Shown: positions 46,574-57,034, numbered from the stretch's first letter. The stretch: 64,000 bases of DNA from Eopsaltria australis (GCA_034509425.1 JAVTVJ010001151.1:61610-125609); one strand, 5' to 3'. Numbers and translations: made by a program. The notes: generated from the letters alone by a model not told the origin.

Positions 46574-47541
46574 TGTCCTGGTTTGAAGGACAGGTGTCTG
46601 TTAAGAAAGGCAGAAGCCTCCCTTGGAATGGGAAACTGTAACCCCTCTCCTTCCGAATTATTATAAATTTGAAATCAAGAGGCTCTCAGGCAAAGATATG
46701 GGAATAGGAATAACAGTTCTTTACTAATATCTAAAACAAGGCTAACAAATAACAACAACTATAACGTTAACCAACAAACAGAACCAGAAACCCAGTGGCA
46801 GCCTGCTCGGCTTCAGGCACCTTTCCCTTTTGATGCAGTTCCAGTCACAACCTGCAGGGGGCACTCGGGGTGTGATGATTCCCCAGCAGCTGCAGGGGGC
46901 GCTCTGGGTGTGATGATTCCCCGGCGACTGCAGGGGGTGCTCTGGCGTCAGCTGAGGTAGCACACGGCAATGGCGACTGCCCGAGGCAGAGAAGGATGGA
47001 GGAGAGCCTTTGTTTCACAGACCCTCAGGGAGCAGCTGGTGTCCGTGCCGCAGCAGGATCCTCGGACACAGGGAGCTGGGACGGTAAGAGATCTCGATGT
47101 GCAGGGGAAGCCCTGCTGCAATGTAGCGAAAAAAAATACTCAGAGCGGCGAGGAGGAGTGGGGGAGAGACAGGCTGGTGGCAGGCAGCTCCCGATGGGGC
47201 AGAGAGAAAAAAGACTCACAGCAGACAGACTGGCTGCTCCGTGCTGGCTTCTCAGGGGGGCCGTGGGTTCAGCAGACAGCAGCTCCAACCGTCCAGCTCC
47301 GAGGGTCCCGAGCAAGAGAGCCTGACCTCCCCCCTGCCCTTGCTTTTCAGTCTCCAAAATCTCGCGTTGTCAGGCACTGCTTCCATGAGGTCAATTCTGC
47401 CACACCCTGCCGAGGAGAAAAGGCCCTAGCCTTGTGCTTTGTTCTCTTAAGTACTCAGATATTATCTCAGTCATTTGTGTCTTAGCAACCCATGGGAGAA
47501 AAAATTCCTGAGGAAAAAAAAACTAAATCCAACCTCCAACA
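46574..47541 (-). repeat. 5' LTR of element F
   Basis: 968 bp, paired with 34177-35135. CTCF-like cores at about 46852, 46890 and 46928; the first has one changed base (GCACTC). The outer side is followed by CCCTG. Confidence 0.93.
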
Positions 47542-47598
47542 CCCTGGCTGTGTCTTAAAGAAAAGAACTAATTATGACATTTTTCTCTGTCAACACAG

Positions 47599-47832
47599 AA
47601 AGGCTTGATTTGCATTGCTAACACTACATATGAGTCAGATGGAGAATTAGACAACAACCAGATAGAGGTGCTGGACCAGCCCACCATCATGACAGACTTG
47701 CCCATTTGGATCAACTGGGGCACTGACCTCCCCCCTGGCATCACTGTGCCCCAAGTCAACATCCACAGCATCATTCTGGATTTCTCATCTGTGTCCTTCC
47801 TCAATTTTTCTGCCATGACAGTCCTCCGAAAT
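47599..47832 (+). CDS. SLC26A3: SLC26A3 exon, start of STAS domain
   Basis: The acceptor (TTTTTCTCTGTCAACACAG) is followed in phase 0 by KGLICIANTT, the acidic spacer ELDNNQIEVLDQ and the first STAS strands (IHSIILDFSSVSFLNFSA). This order is that of SLC26A3, and the phase agrees with the exon at 33503-33598. I place the donor at AAT|GTAATC (after 47832), because the following open codons no longer look like STAS. A second GT donor at GGATACAG|GTGAGG (47912) would add 26 unrelated residues. The STAS domain of these exchangers lies in the cytoplasm and regulates transport. Confidence 0.75.
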
Positions 47833-47917
47833 GTAATCACAGTTCACAAGACAAACGGTGATCATATGAGAGAAAAACTTGCAAATGCAGTTGCACTTGA
47901 GGGATACAGGTGAGGGA
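47833..47917. other. Intron start or exon extension
   Basis: Open in the exon frame to the alternative donor at 47912 but without STAS-like sequence. Confidence 0.4.
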
Positions 47918-48525
47918 AGGGATGGTGCCCAGAGGGACCTGGACAGGAGTGGGCCCCTCTGAACCTCATGAAGTTTAGCAAGGCCAAGTGCCACTCTTAT
48001 GAGACCTCACCTGGGGTACTGTGTCCACCTGTGGGGTCCCCAGCACAGGAAAGATGTGGACATCTTAGAACAGGTCCAGACGAGAACCATACAAAGGATC
48101 AGAGGGCTGGAGCATCTCTCCTATGAGGAAAGGCTGAGAGAGTTGGAGCTGTCCAGCCTAGAGAAGAGAAGGCTATGAGGAGATCTCCATGTGGCCTTTC
48201 CATACTTAAAAGGAGCTTATAAGAAAACATGGAGAGGGACTTCCTACAGGGGCATACAGTGACAAAACAAGAGGCAATGGCTTTAAAATGAAAGAGGACA
48301 GATCTAGTTTAGAAGAAATGTTTTGCTGTGAGGGTGGTGAAATACTGGAACAGGTTTCCCAGAGAAGCTATTGATGCTCCATGCCTGAAACTGTTCAGTT
48401 GTGAGTTCAAATGCTCTGAGCAACCTGATCCAGTGTAGTGTCCCTGTCCAAGGCAGGGGTTTGGAACAAGATGATCTTTCAGGTCCCTTCCAAACCAAAC
48501 CATTCTATGATTATATTCTGTGTTT
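47918..48525 (+). repeat. CR1 LINE 3' fragment
   Basis: Sense-orientation CR1 with CTGGAGCATCTCTCCTATGAGG, GGTTTCCCAGAGAAG and the 3' tail CCCTTCCAAACCAAACCATTCTATGATT. It is broken by indels. Confidence 0.9.
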
Positions 48526-49653
48526 CTAGTCTGCTTCTTAAAGGCATTGCTATATGGACTGGAAGGCCAGTGGCAAACTTTGAGTTTATGTGAATTTGAA
48601 TGTACCTTTTCTATAGAAAATGTTTAGGAAATGGTTTAAATAATCAATAAAAATTTTATTGGAATTAAAGTGTTGGCTGTGGTACCCTTTCTTCACCTGG
48701 TAAGATTTTGGGGAACTTTACAGAAATGTAGATATGAAATATGGCTTTAAACACTCAGCTGGAGTTGCAACATTGGAGTTCCATTTCTGCTCCTGCTTTT
48801 GCTTCCCCAGATGATCTTGAACAAAGCAAAAGGCACAACATTTTCAAACAGTAGCAGCTACAGTTAACTGTCTAGAGACACAGAGATTGTGTAAATCTAT
48901 TTCCACAGGAACTAAAGACCCACCATGACAGTGGGAGCTGTAGTTCTGCTCAAGTTCCCAGTTATAAAAATCTCCCCAGAAGACTGTGAAGTAATTCTTT
49001 TTAGTTTCATCATGTATCATGTATATACAATAAAGCCATACAACTTATGAAAGATCACCTACTTCTCTGTGAACTAAGAATTTTCAATACTGCCCTTTTC
49101 AAAAGGCTTGGCCATACCTGTCTGCAGCCATGTGAAGAGACTGTCCTGCCTCTATGTGCAACAGAGTTAGAGTCTAGAGCCACTCACCATCATAGATCTT
49201 AAATATCATAGAGTGGTTGGTATATTTGCTGTGGCTAATCACTATAATGGTAATCAGCAAACCCAGCCCAGCAGTATCTAAATGGTGCCGCCTTCTGGTT
49301 TAACAGAGTTTGAAAGAATTTGTCCGGCTCAACATTGGCATTTACATTGCTGGGGCACACAGTGGGTACTTGCCTTTGCATTGACATCTCCACAGATGCC
49401 TTGTCCCACTGCTTCCCCTGCTGACCACTGAGTGCGGCTGTGGAGGATTGTAGCTGCTGTGGAAGTGTCCTTGGAGACCCCAGGGGGAGATGACTTAGAA
49501 AAAGAGAAAGATCACTGGTGGAGAAATTCCGAAGGGGCTGGGTACCCCCTGGAAAGTGGAGTGAACATGGTTTAACCCAGGACAAACCAGAGTAGCCACT
49601 GCTGGTGTCCATCATCTCCTCCATCCCCCCAGGGGCCTTTGTACTATCCCATG
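48526..49653. other. Intron, no further exon seen
   Basis: Looked for the next STAS exon on the plus strand and saw none. Open frames are short and unconvincing. Confidence 0.4.
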
Positions 49654-50347
49654 TGTCCTGGGTTGACTGTATTATGCTTGTATCCCCAATCGTCTGTCCT
49701 GCTTATGCCGGGTATTAAGTTCTGTAGCTTTAAGTTAGGCCCAGAGAGAGAGAGAGTGAAGAGGGTGAAGGGGGGGAGAGAAAACGCACACAGTTTGTCT
49801 ACAGGAGTTACACCTTACTCCCCCGGAAATTCCTTCAGAGACTGCGCCCGAAGCAGAGACAGAAAAGACAGAGATAAGCTCTCTGTGTGCTCTCGGAGTT
49901 CACAGCAGAGTGCTCTCGGAGATTACTCGGCTTTTGCAGAGAGAGAGAGACTTTATTTCTTTTACTGGTTTCTTTCTTCTGGGACTGGTCAGCATCTCTG
50001 TGGTCCAAGACATCAGGACAATCCCCCGGGGGCCCCCCGACTCTGCAGCTGGGCCTGGCCATTGGCCCCAGCCTCTGGAGGGACTGAGGCTGACACAGCC
50101 ACACCCACAGAAGGACTCTCTGGATCCACCATCTCTTAGGAGAAAGGAGAGGTTGCATTGTTTTATATCATACAATTTTTGTTTCCATACTTGTGAATAT
50201 TCTGCTTATTAAATAAATAGTTTTTTCCACTTTTTCTCTAAGGAAATCTTTTCCCGAACCAGTTTGGGGGAGGGGTGGCTGAAATTGGCTTGTCTAGAGG
50301 AGACCCCCTCGGAGGTTTCCTCCTAACATTTGCCCTAAACTAGGACA
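49654..50347 (+). repeat. 5' LTR of element B
   Basis: 694 bp from TGTCCTGGGTTGAC to AACTAGGACA, with the terminal inverted bases TGTCCT/AGGACA. An AATAAA lies near 50211. Its sequence differs from the A/F LTR family. Confidence 0.82.
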
Positions 50348-50354
50348 AATATTT

Positions 50355-50372
50355 TGGCACCCAACATGTGGC
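50355..50372 (+). promoter_or_regulatory. Primer binding site, Lys-like, element B
   Basis: TGGCACCCAACATGTGGC differs from the tRNA-Lys(CTT) site at three positions and lies seven bases after the LTR. Confidence 0.6.
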
Positions 50373-50450
50373 TTGAGAAACTGGAAAAAACTTGTACTGA
50401 TTGCATTTTGGTCGTGCTGACTCTGTATTGGGATAAAGCAGCCAGTAGCC

Positions 50451-51422
50451 ATGTTGCCTGAGTTCATAGTGTCCCTCTGCATAGGGGTAGCCATGTCTCT
50501 CTTGTCTCTAGGCTTGTTTGAGGTGTTTATCGCTTACTGGTCCCTAGGTTTGTTTTCCTATCCACAGATAGCTCCAGTATTGTCCTTGGCACGGAGTTTT
50601 TACGGTAAAGGGGCACAGATTAAAATTGCTGTTTTGCTGGGCATGGTGATAATGATTTATAGAGAGGTAGCAAAGGTACTGGGGATGGTTCAAAATATGT
50701 ATGGTTTGCTGTTTCTCCATCCTACCCTGTGTCCTAGTTTCAGTAGCATGTTTTGGGGGTTTGTTAGTAATTGCACCCAGTTTGTTAGAGGAGGAGCAGG
50801 GGGTAAGGCTTCCCAGCCTTTCCTTTCCTTCTTCTTCTTTCAATCTGTTACATCATTTTTTGAGAATGTTCAGTTTCCCCTGGATGCCAAAGATGCCACC
50901 CTTCTGATATTTCAGCTGGTGGGTTTCCTCTATACGGTTTACAACTTTTCAAGAATCAGAGCTGATATGTCCAGAGGGACTGAGGAGACACCTGACCCAG
51001 TAATGGACCCAGTTGTGGAAAATCCCGAGTGGTGTGGGGAATGGGAGGATATGGGCCAGATCTTGAAGGAATTCTCAGAACCCATAGCTTGGGACTTTCC
51101 ACGTGACCAAATACAGAACCCAGCTGAGGTGGCGAAATATCTGAAAGAGAAGTGTAATGATGGTTCTAAGGAGGAAAGGATCATTGCAAGAAGCTGGACC
51201 CTGGCATATGTTTATCACACGCTGCTAGGACACCATGTTATCTCCTGGGCCCCTTCTATTCCCCATTCCATAGGACCAAGTAACCCTGGACCTTCCCTAT
51301 CCTCCCCCAGACCCCCTGGTGATTGGTTGTATGAGATAACTCTTAAGTCTGTGTCTGAGGCCCCCTTGGCCTCTTGGATCCCTCTGTGTGGAGCATCTTG
51401 CAATAAAGCCACTCAGAATTAA
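50451..51422 (+). CDS. Membrane leader of Gag, element B, intact
   Basis: A 323-codon open frame from ATG (GCCATGT). Hydrophobic spans at about residues 5-36 and 57-72, a third hydrophobic region with a glycosylation site (NCT) near residue 106, a QPF segment, then FFENVQFPLDAKD and a last span (LLIFQLVGFLYTVY). After it come an acidic region and WEDMGQILKEF, the counterpart of EMGQVLKEY in F. It ends with TAA at 51420 after a divergent C-terminal stretch and does not reach capsid. An intact frame of this length in a fragment of an old element is unusual. Function unknown. Confidence 0.55.
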   Translation: MLPEFIVSLCIGVAMSLLSLGLFEVFIAYWSLGLFSYPQIAPVLSLARSFYGKGAQIKIAVLLGMVIMIYREVAKVLGMVQNMYGLLFLHPTLCPSFSSMFWGFVSNCTQFVRGGAGGKASQPFLSFFFFQSVTSFFENVQFPLDAKDATLLIFQLVGFLYTVYNFSRIRADMSRGTEETPDPVMDPVVENPEWCGEWEDMGQILKEFSEPIAWDFPRDQIQNPAEVAKYLKEKCNDGSKEERIIARSWTLAYVYHTLLGHHVISWAPSIPHSIGPSNPGPSLSSPRPPGDWLYEITLKSVSEAPLASWIPLCGASCNKATQN

Positions 51423-51517
51423 AGGTATACCAAGAGCCCTCTCATTATTGGACTTCAGCTGATAGCTAAACCGGACTCAGTCCCTGCACCACCAAAGCAG
51501 GCTGCAGTTTCTCTGGC
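51423..51517 (+). other. End of element B before the insertion
   Basis: Reads into the proline-rich segment preceding capsid (PAPPKQAAVSLA) in another frame, then the LTR of C starts with TGTCTTAGG. The last five bases are CTGGC, the expected left copy of a target duplication. Confidence 0.6.
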
Positions 51518-52132
51518 TGTCTTAGGTTACAATGGTATGTATTCTATCACCATCTTCGTGGGATGCTGGGGGCCGGGCGTGGCAGTGTTCCTGATGGCCG
51601 CAGAACGGTTTGCTAATAGGCCGGTCGTTAGGGCCAGGCGTGGCAGTGTTCCTGATGGCTGCAGAATGGTTTGCTAATGGGCCAGTCGTTGGGGCCGGAT
51701 GGGCACTTCACTCACCCCCAACATTGCAGATAGTGGCTCATCATCCCATTGTGAGATGCCCCGCCCAGGGGGAGGAACCAATGTATCCCGATCTGCATAT
51801 AAACTGAGATTTGAAGCACTATAGGCAGCCTTTTCCACGGGATTCCCAGAGGAAGACTGGACCCTTCTACACCACCACTGGACCTTCAGAGGAGAACTAC
51901 ACCTTTCTCAGGATCATTGCTTCAACAGGACCGCATCTATCACTCCCAGAGGACTGCAACCACCTTCTAAGTGGACTACTACCAACACCCTGACCGACAG
52001 GGTGTCAGGTTGTATTCTGACTCTGTCAGTGGTTTCTTTTTTTTTTTTTCTGTTTTTGTATTACTACATTTTTCCTATAAAATTGTAGTTCTGACTTTGA
52101 GCCTCTCACTGATTTGCTTTGAAACTACCACA
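51518..52132 (+). repeat. 5' LTR of element C
   Basis: 615 bp from TGTCTTAGG to CTACCACA. It has a promoter-like GCATATAAACTG near 51798 and a T-rich end. The U3 part holds a direct tandem duplication of about 61 bp. Confidence 0.82.
51575..51697 (+). repeat. Tandem 61-bp duplication in U3 of element C
   Basis: Two copies starting GGCGTGGCAGTGTTCCTGAT at 51576 and 51637, with a handful of differences. Doubled U3 units often act as enhancers in retroviruses; that role is inferred here. Confidence 0.8.
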
Positions 52133-52137
52133 TTTTT

Positions 52138-52156
52138 TGGTGCCCAAACGTGAGGC
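52138..52156 (+). promoter_or_regulatory. Primer binding site, Lys-like, element C
   Basis: TGGTGCCCAAACGTGAGGC follows the LTR after five bases and resembles the tRNA-Lys(CTT) site with one extra A and two changes. Confidence 0.6.
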
Positions 52157-52213
52157 CAGGCCCTGAGGAAAGTCAGAATTACAATTTTGTGTTCTAGAAG
52201 CCACCTATTCACC

Positions 52214-53894
52214 ATGATACTCAACATATTTACATGTGTCCTGTACCTTGCTATGTATATATTTCCGCAGACAGGGAATTACCTGCTTGTGGTAATGCTC
52301 CTGTGTAGGCCGGGGTATCGTATAAAAATTGCTTTTTTAGTTTACTATGTCTATTGCATGATAACCTCCGAGGCAATGAACACCATTCGGAATATATACT
52401 CAATTTTATTTGCTTGTCCTGGTATGGGCTGTTACATCTGGGGCCTCCTCAACAATCGCACCCAGCCCCTAGGGGAAAGAGTAGAGAATGGTTTCTTTCA
52501 GCCTTTCAGACCTGACACAACAGTTTTTGAAAATATTGAGTTCCCTTTGAATGTCAAAGATGGTATAATCTTGCTGTCAGTTCTGCTTTGTCTTCTTTGT
52601 ACAGCCTGCACTGTGTACACCATGCTTAGAGTCAGAACAATGCTCGATGCAGCACAGTATCCTCAGGATGAGGACAAGAAAAGCAGCAGAACAACAGGCA
52701 CCGTATCTAAACAAACTGTCATAGAGGAAAAAGAGACTGAAAGAAACGACAGAGTCTCCACACAAGCCATCACCAATCCAGAACAGCCTAAGCCAGTAGC
52801 AGTTGCCCCCCTTCAGAAAAAGAAAACCAGGAGCAAATCAGCCCGCACAGCGACCGATGAGGAGGAGGCTGGACCTTCGCACCAAGCAGAAGAAACGGAG
52901 CCAGAGATCATCACTCGCTCTTTATCCCTGGGTGAGCTGCGTGACCTACGGAGGGAGTTCACCCGCCAGACAAATGAATCCATCCTGACCTGGCTTCTTC
53001 GCATCTGGGACGCTGCAGCCAATGACACCATGCTAGATGGAAGTGAGGCCAGGCAACTTGGATCCCTGACCCAGGATGTGGTCATTGACCAGGGGATGGG
53101 GAAAACCCAAGAAACTCTCAGCCTCTGGCGGCGAACTGCTGGCAAGTGTAAGGGACAGATACCTTTGTAAAGAAGACCTCCAGGTGCACCAAGGAAAATG
53201 GAGCACAATGGAACAAGGTATCCGATGCCTGAGAGAATTGGCCGTGCTGGAGATCATTTTCTCAGAAGATGAGAGATTCCCTAAGAACCCAGATGATGTC
53301 CAATGCACGTCACAGATGTGGTTGAGATTCGCACGGCTTAGACCAGAGATATACTCCCGTTACCTAGCAACACTGCAATGGAGGGAAGGAGCGGACAAGG
53401 TGGGAGTACTGGTCAACAAACTAAGAATTTATGAGGACACTGTCACTGCCCCATTTCGCACCCATGTCTCATCTGTGGAAACACAGCTGGCTGAGCACGT
53501 CCGGAACTTGGAAGAGAAACTCAGAAAGGAGCTGAAGCAAGAAATTCACCACATCTTGCCAGAACCAACAAGAGTCTCTGCTATTAAGAGCCAACATTCC
53601 CCAGCCAGAGAAAGAAGATACACTCCACGAGGTAACCTCTGGTTTTTCCTTCAGGAGCATGGAGAAGACATGAGAAAGTGGGACAGAAAACCCACCTCTT
53701 CCTTAGCAGCCCGAGTACGTGAACTGAAAAGAGGAACAGCTACCACAAGGAGCCCACCTAGAGTCAACGCTGCTCCGGTCTCTTGTGGACAGAACTCAGA
53801 ACAGTATAGGAATGATGATATGACCGATCCTCTTGAAGGGACCTCAAGAACATATTTACAGGAAGAGAGCAACGTGTACTACAATCAGGAATAG
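52214..53894 (+). pseudogene. gag: Leader-Gag fusion of element C, one frameshift
   Basis: ATG at 52214 (ACCATGA) opens a frame to 53170 that holds, without a break, the membrane leader (spans near residues 1-17, 22-30 and 37-52; glycosylation site NRT; FFQPF; FENIEFPLNVKD; final span LLSVLLCLLCTACTVY), a charged linker and the ERVL capsid start (TWLLRIWDAA, EARQLGSL). The frame shifts near 53145. The second piece, 53076-53894, covers the rest of capsid, a coiled-coil-like part, GEDMRKWD and DPLEGTS, and ends at UAG. No zinc knuckle. This copy shows directly that leader and Gag are one reading frame. Confidence 0.78.
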
Positions 53895-53910
53895 AGGGGC
53901 CCTGCCTCTA
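53892..53910 (+). promoter_or_regulatory. Hairpin containing the gag UAG, element C
   Basis: TAGAGG pairs with CCTCTA around a 7-base loop GGCCCTG. The outer pairs seen in A and F are lost, but UAG, loop and the same-frame protease are kept. Confidence 0.65.
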
Positions 53911-55172
53911 GCCAGGTAGAGGAAAGGGACAACCGGATCTATTGGACTGTGTGGATCCAATGGCCTGGCACATCTGACCCACAAAGATACACAGCTTTGG
54001 TTGACACCGGCGCTCAATGTACCCTGATGCCATCAAGGTACGTGGGAACAGAATCTATTTCTATTTCTGGGGTGACAGGAGGATCCCAGCAGCTGACTGT
54101 ATTGGAAGCTGAAGTGAGTTTAACTGGGAATGAGTGGCAGAAACACCCCATCGTGACCGGCCCAGAGGCCCCATGCATCCTGGGCATAGACTATCTTAGA
54201 AATGGGTATTTCAAAGACCCAAAAGGACATCGTTGGGCTTTCGGGATAGCCGCAGTAGAAACAGAAGACATCCAACAGCTAAATACCTTGCCTGGTCTCT
54301 CAGATGACCCCTCTGCTGTGGGACTGCTAGAAGTTGAAGAACAGCAGGTACCAATCGCCACAGCGACAGTGCACCGACGACAGTACCACACAGACAGAGA
54401 CTCTACGGTTCCCATCCACGAGATGATTCATAAACTGGAGAGCCAAGGGGTGGTCAGCAAAGCTCATTCACCCTTTAACAGCCCTATATAGCCAGTGCAT
54501 AAGTCCAGTGGAGAATGGAGACTGACAGTGGATTATCGTGGCCTGAATGAGGTCACACCACCACTGAGTGCTGCTGTGCCAGACATGTTGGAACTTCAGT
54601 ATGAACTGGAATCCAAGGCAGCAAAGTGGTACGTGACCATCGATATTGCCAATGCCTTTTTCTCCATTCCTCTGGCAGCAGAGTGCAGGCCTCAGTTTGC
54701 TTTCACCTGGAGGGGAGTGCAATACACCTGGAACAGACTCCCCCAGGGGTGGAAGCACAGCCCCACCATCTGCCATGGCCTGATCCAGGCTGCACTGGAA
54801 AAGGGTGAGGCTCCAGAACATTTGCAGTACATCGACGACATTATCGTATGGGGGAACACAGCAGAGGAAGTCTTTGAGAAAGGAAAGAAGATCATCCAGA
54901 TTCTCCTAAGAGCTGGTTTTGCCATCAAGCGAAGTAAGGTTAAGGGACCCGCTCAAGAAATCCAGTTCTTAGGAGTCAAGTGGCAAGATGGACGTCGCCA
55001 GATCCCGACAGAAGTAGTCAACAAGATCACTGCTATGTCCCCACCTACGAACAAGAAGGAAACCCAGGCTTTTCTAGCAGCTGTCGGGTTTTGGAGAATG
55101 CATATCCCAGAATACAGCACAATTGTAAGCCCTCTTTACCTTGTGACACGAAAAAGAAATGATTTCCAGTGA
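53895..55172 (+). pseudogene. pol: Protease and RT of element C
   Basis: Protease (active site VDTGAQ) follows the UAG in frame and is intact. The frame passes to RT, with one TAG at 54489-54491. RT then reads from LNEV through TIDIANAFF, LPQGW and YIDD (near 54834) to the connection region, stopping with TGA at 55170-55172 in place of a Trp codon. The catalytic Asp residues are all present. Confidence 0.87.
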
Positions 55173-57034
55173 AGTCCTGAGCAGCAACAAACATTCGAAC
55201 AAATTAAGCAGGAGTTTGCCCACGCAGTAGCCCTTGGGCCAGTCAGAACAGGACAGGATGTGAAAAATGTGCTCTACACTGCGGCCGGGGAGAATGGTCC
55301 ATCCTGGAGCCTGTGGCAGAAGAGACCTGAAGAGGCTCGAGGACGACCACTTGGGTTCTGGAGTCGGGGATACAAAGGATCTGAGGCCAGCTATACCCCA
55401 ACCAAGAAAGAGATTCTTGCGGCTTATGAAGTAGTTCGAGCTGCCTCAGAAGTAATTGGCACCGAAGCACAGCTGCTTCTGGCACCCCGACTACCAGTGC
55501 TGGGTTGGATGTTCAAGGGAAGGGTTCCTTCCACACATCATGCCACCGACGCCACATGGAGCAAGTGGATTGCGCGGATCACACAGCGAGCCCGGATAAG
55601 AAACCCTAATCGCCCTGGGATTCTGGAAATTATAAAAACTGGCCTGAAGGTGAGACTTTTGGATTATCTTCTGAAGAAGAGGAGGGGCAAGTGACACGTG
55701 CTGAGGAAGCCCCACCATATAACGAGCTACTGGAGAGCGAAAGACGATATGCCCTCTTCACTGATGGTTCCTGCCGAATTGTGGGTGCTAACCGGAAGTG
55801 GAAAGCTGCTGTATGGAGCCCCACACGACGAGTTGCACAAGCTACTGAGGGAGAAGGTGGATCGAGTCAGGTCGCAGAGCTTAGAGCCGTCCAGCTGGCT
55901 TTGGATATTGCTGAGCGAGAGAAGTGGCCTCGGCTCTATCTCTACACCGACTCCTGGATGGTAGCTAACGCTTTGTGGGGTTGGTTGAATCGCTGGAGAA
56001 AGGCCAACTGGCAGCGCAGAGGGAAACCCATCTGGGCCGCTGAGATTTGGCAGGACATCGCTACCCGTGTAGAGAGGCTGACTGTGAAGGTTCGACATGT
56101 GGATGCACATGTACCCAAGAGTCAGGCCAATGAAGAGCATCGTAACAATGAGCAGGTGGACCAAGCTGCCAGACTGAGAGTATCACAGGTGGATCTGGAC
56201 TGGCAGCACAAGGGAGAATTATTTCTAGCTCGTTGGGCCCATGATGCCTCTGGTCATCAGGGACGAGATGCAATGTACCGATGGGCTCGTGACCGAGGGG
56301 TGGACTTGACCATGGACAGTATCTCACAGGTCATCCATGGCTGCGAGACCTGCGCTATGATCAAGCAGGCCAAGCGGGTGAAGCCTCTGTGGTACGGTGG
56401 ACGATGGTCGAAGTATAGGTATGGGGAAGCCTGGCAAATTGACTACATCACCCTTCCCCAAACCTGCCAAGGCAAGCGCTACGTGCTGACCATGGTGGAA
56501 GCAACCACTGGATGGTTGGAGACCTATGCTATGCCTCATGCTACCGCCCGAAACACCATCTTAGGCCTGGAAAAGCAAGTCTTGTGGAGACATGGCACCC
56601 CTGAGAGAATTGAGTCGGACAATGGGACCCATTTCAAGAATGGCCTTATAAACAGCTGGGCCAGAGAACATGGCATCGAGTGGATATATCATATCCCTTA
56701 TCATGCACCAGCTGCCGGGAAAGTTGAACGGTGCAATGGACTACTTAAGACCACCCTGAAGGCATTTAGCAGGGGGACCTTCAAAAATATTGAAGTGAAC
56801 TTAGCAAAAGCCACCTGGATGGTCAACACACGAGGCTCCATCAATCGAGCTGGTCCTGCCCAGTCTGAACCCTTGCACAGAGTGGACGGAGACAGAGTCC
56901 CTGTGGTACACATGAGAGGTATTTTAGGAAAGACTGTTTGGATTAGTCCCACCTCAGACAAAGGCAAACCCATCCGCGGGGTTGTTTTTGCTCAAGGACC
57001 TGGTTACACTTGGTGGGTAATGCAGAAATATTAA
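55173..57034 (+). CDS. pol: Connection, RNase H and integrase of element C
   Basis: 55173-55694 continues pol in frame, then shifts near 55635. From 55691 the frame is open for 447 codons: RNase H with LFTDGS, the Glu in AELRAV, the Asp in YTDSW and the last Asp in EQVDQAA, then integrase with HDASGHQ…CETC and D, D, E in WQIDYI, IESDNGTHF and KVERCNG (last two 35 residues apart). The frame ends in the first bases of element D. The integrase C-terminus is therefore cut short. Confidence 0.88.

Larger units (their letters stand above)
34177..47541 (-). mobile_element. Element F: ERVL-like (class III) provirus with two nested elements
   Basis: A full-length minus-strand provirus with LTRs at 34177-35135 and 46574-47541 and the 5-bp duplication CCCTG (34172-34176, 47542-47546). 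Without the nested H and G it is about 7.2 kb. The order is LTR, tRNA-Lys-type primer site, membrane leader, gag, UAG, pro-pol with RT, RNase H and integrase, polypurine tract, LTR. There is no env. The integrase is intact but other genes have stops. The duplication shows normal retroviral integration into the SLC26A3 intron. Confidence 0.95.
49654..51517 (+). mobile_element. Element B: ERVL-like provirus, 5' part only
   Basis: LTR (49654-50347), Lys-like primer site and the membrane leader of Gag. It breaks off at 51517, where element C begins. The last readable codons (PAPPKQAAVSLA) align with the PxPxAV segment just before capsid in A and C. The 3' part, if present, must be beyond the window, after C and D. 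Confidence 0.8.
51518..57029 (+). mobile_element. Element C: ERVL-like provirus, 3' part cut off by element D
   Basis: LTR, Lys-like primer site, leader-gag, UAG, pro-pol. Pol is colinear with F until the QGPGYTWWVMQK stretch at 57029, where element D begins. C is more diverged from A and F in gag than they are from each other, and it lacks most of the stop codons that A and F share, so it represents a different lineage. Its own lesions are a frameshift in gag, a TAG in RT, a TGA in the connection region and a frameshift before RNase H. Confidence 0.88.

Noticed and set aside
26929..47541. A and F as one palindromic segmental duplication
   Set aside because: F has its own CCCTG duplication and LTR borders, and A has a different LTR deletion and no shared host flank, so two separate insertions fit better. 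An assembly error cannot be excluded from sequence alone.
47918..48525. Extra SLC26A3 exon
   Set aside because: The sequence is a CR1 3' end, as shown by its tail and the repeated CTCTCCTATGAGG motif.
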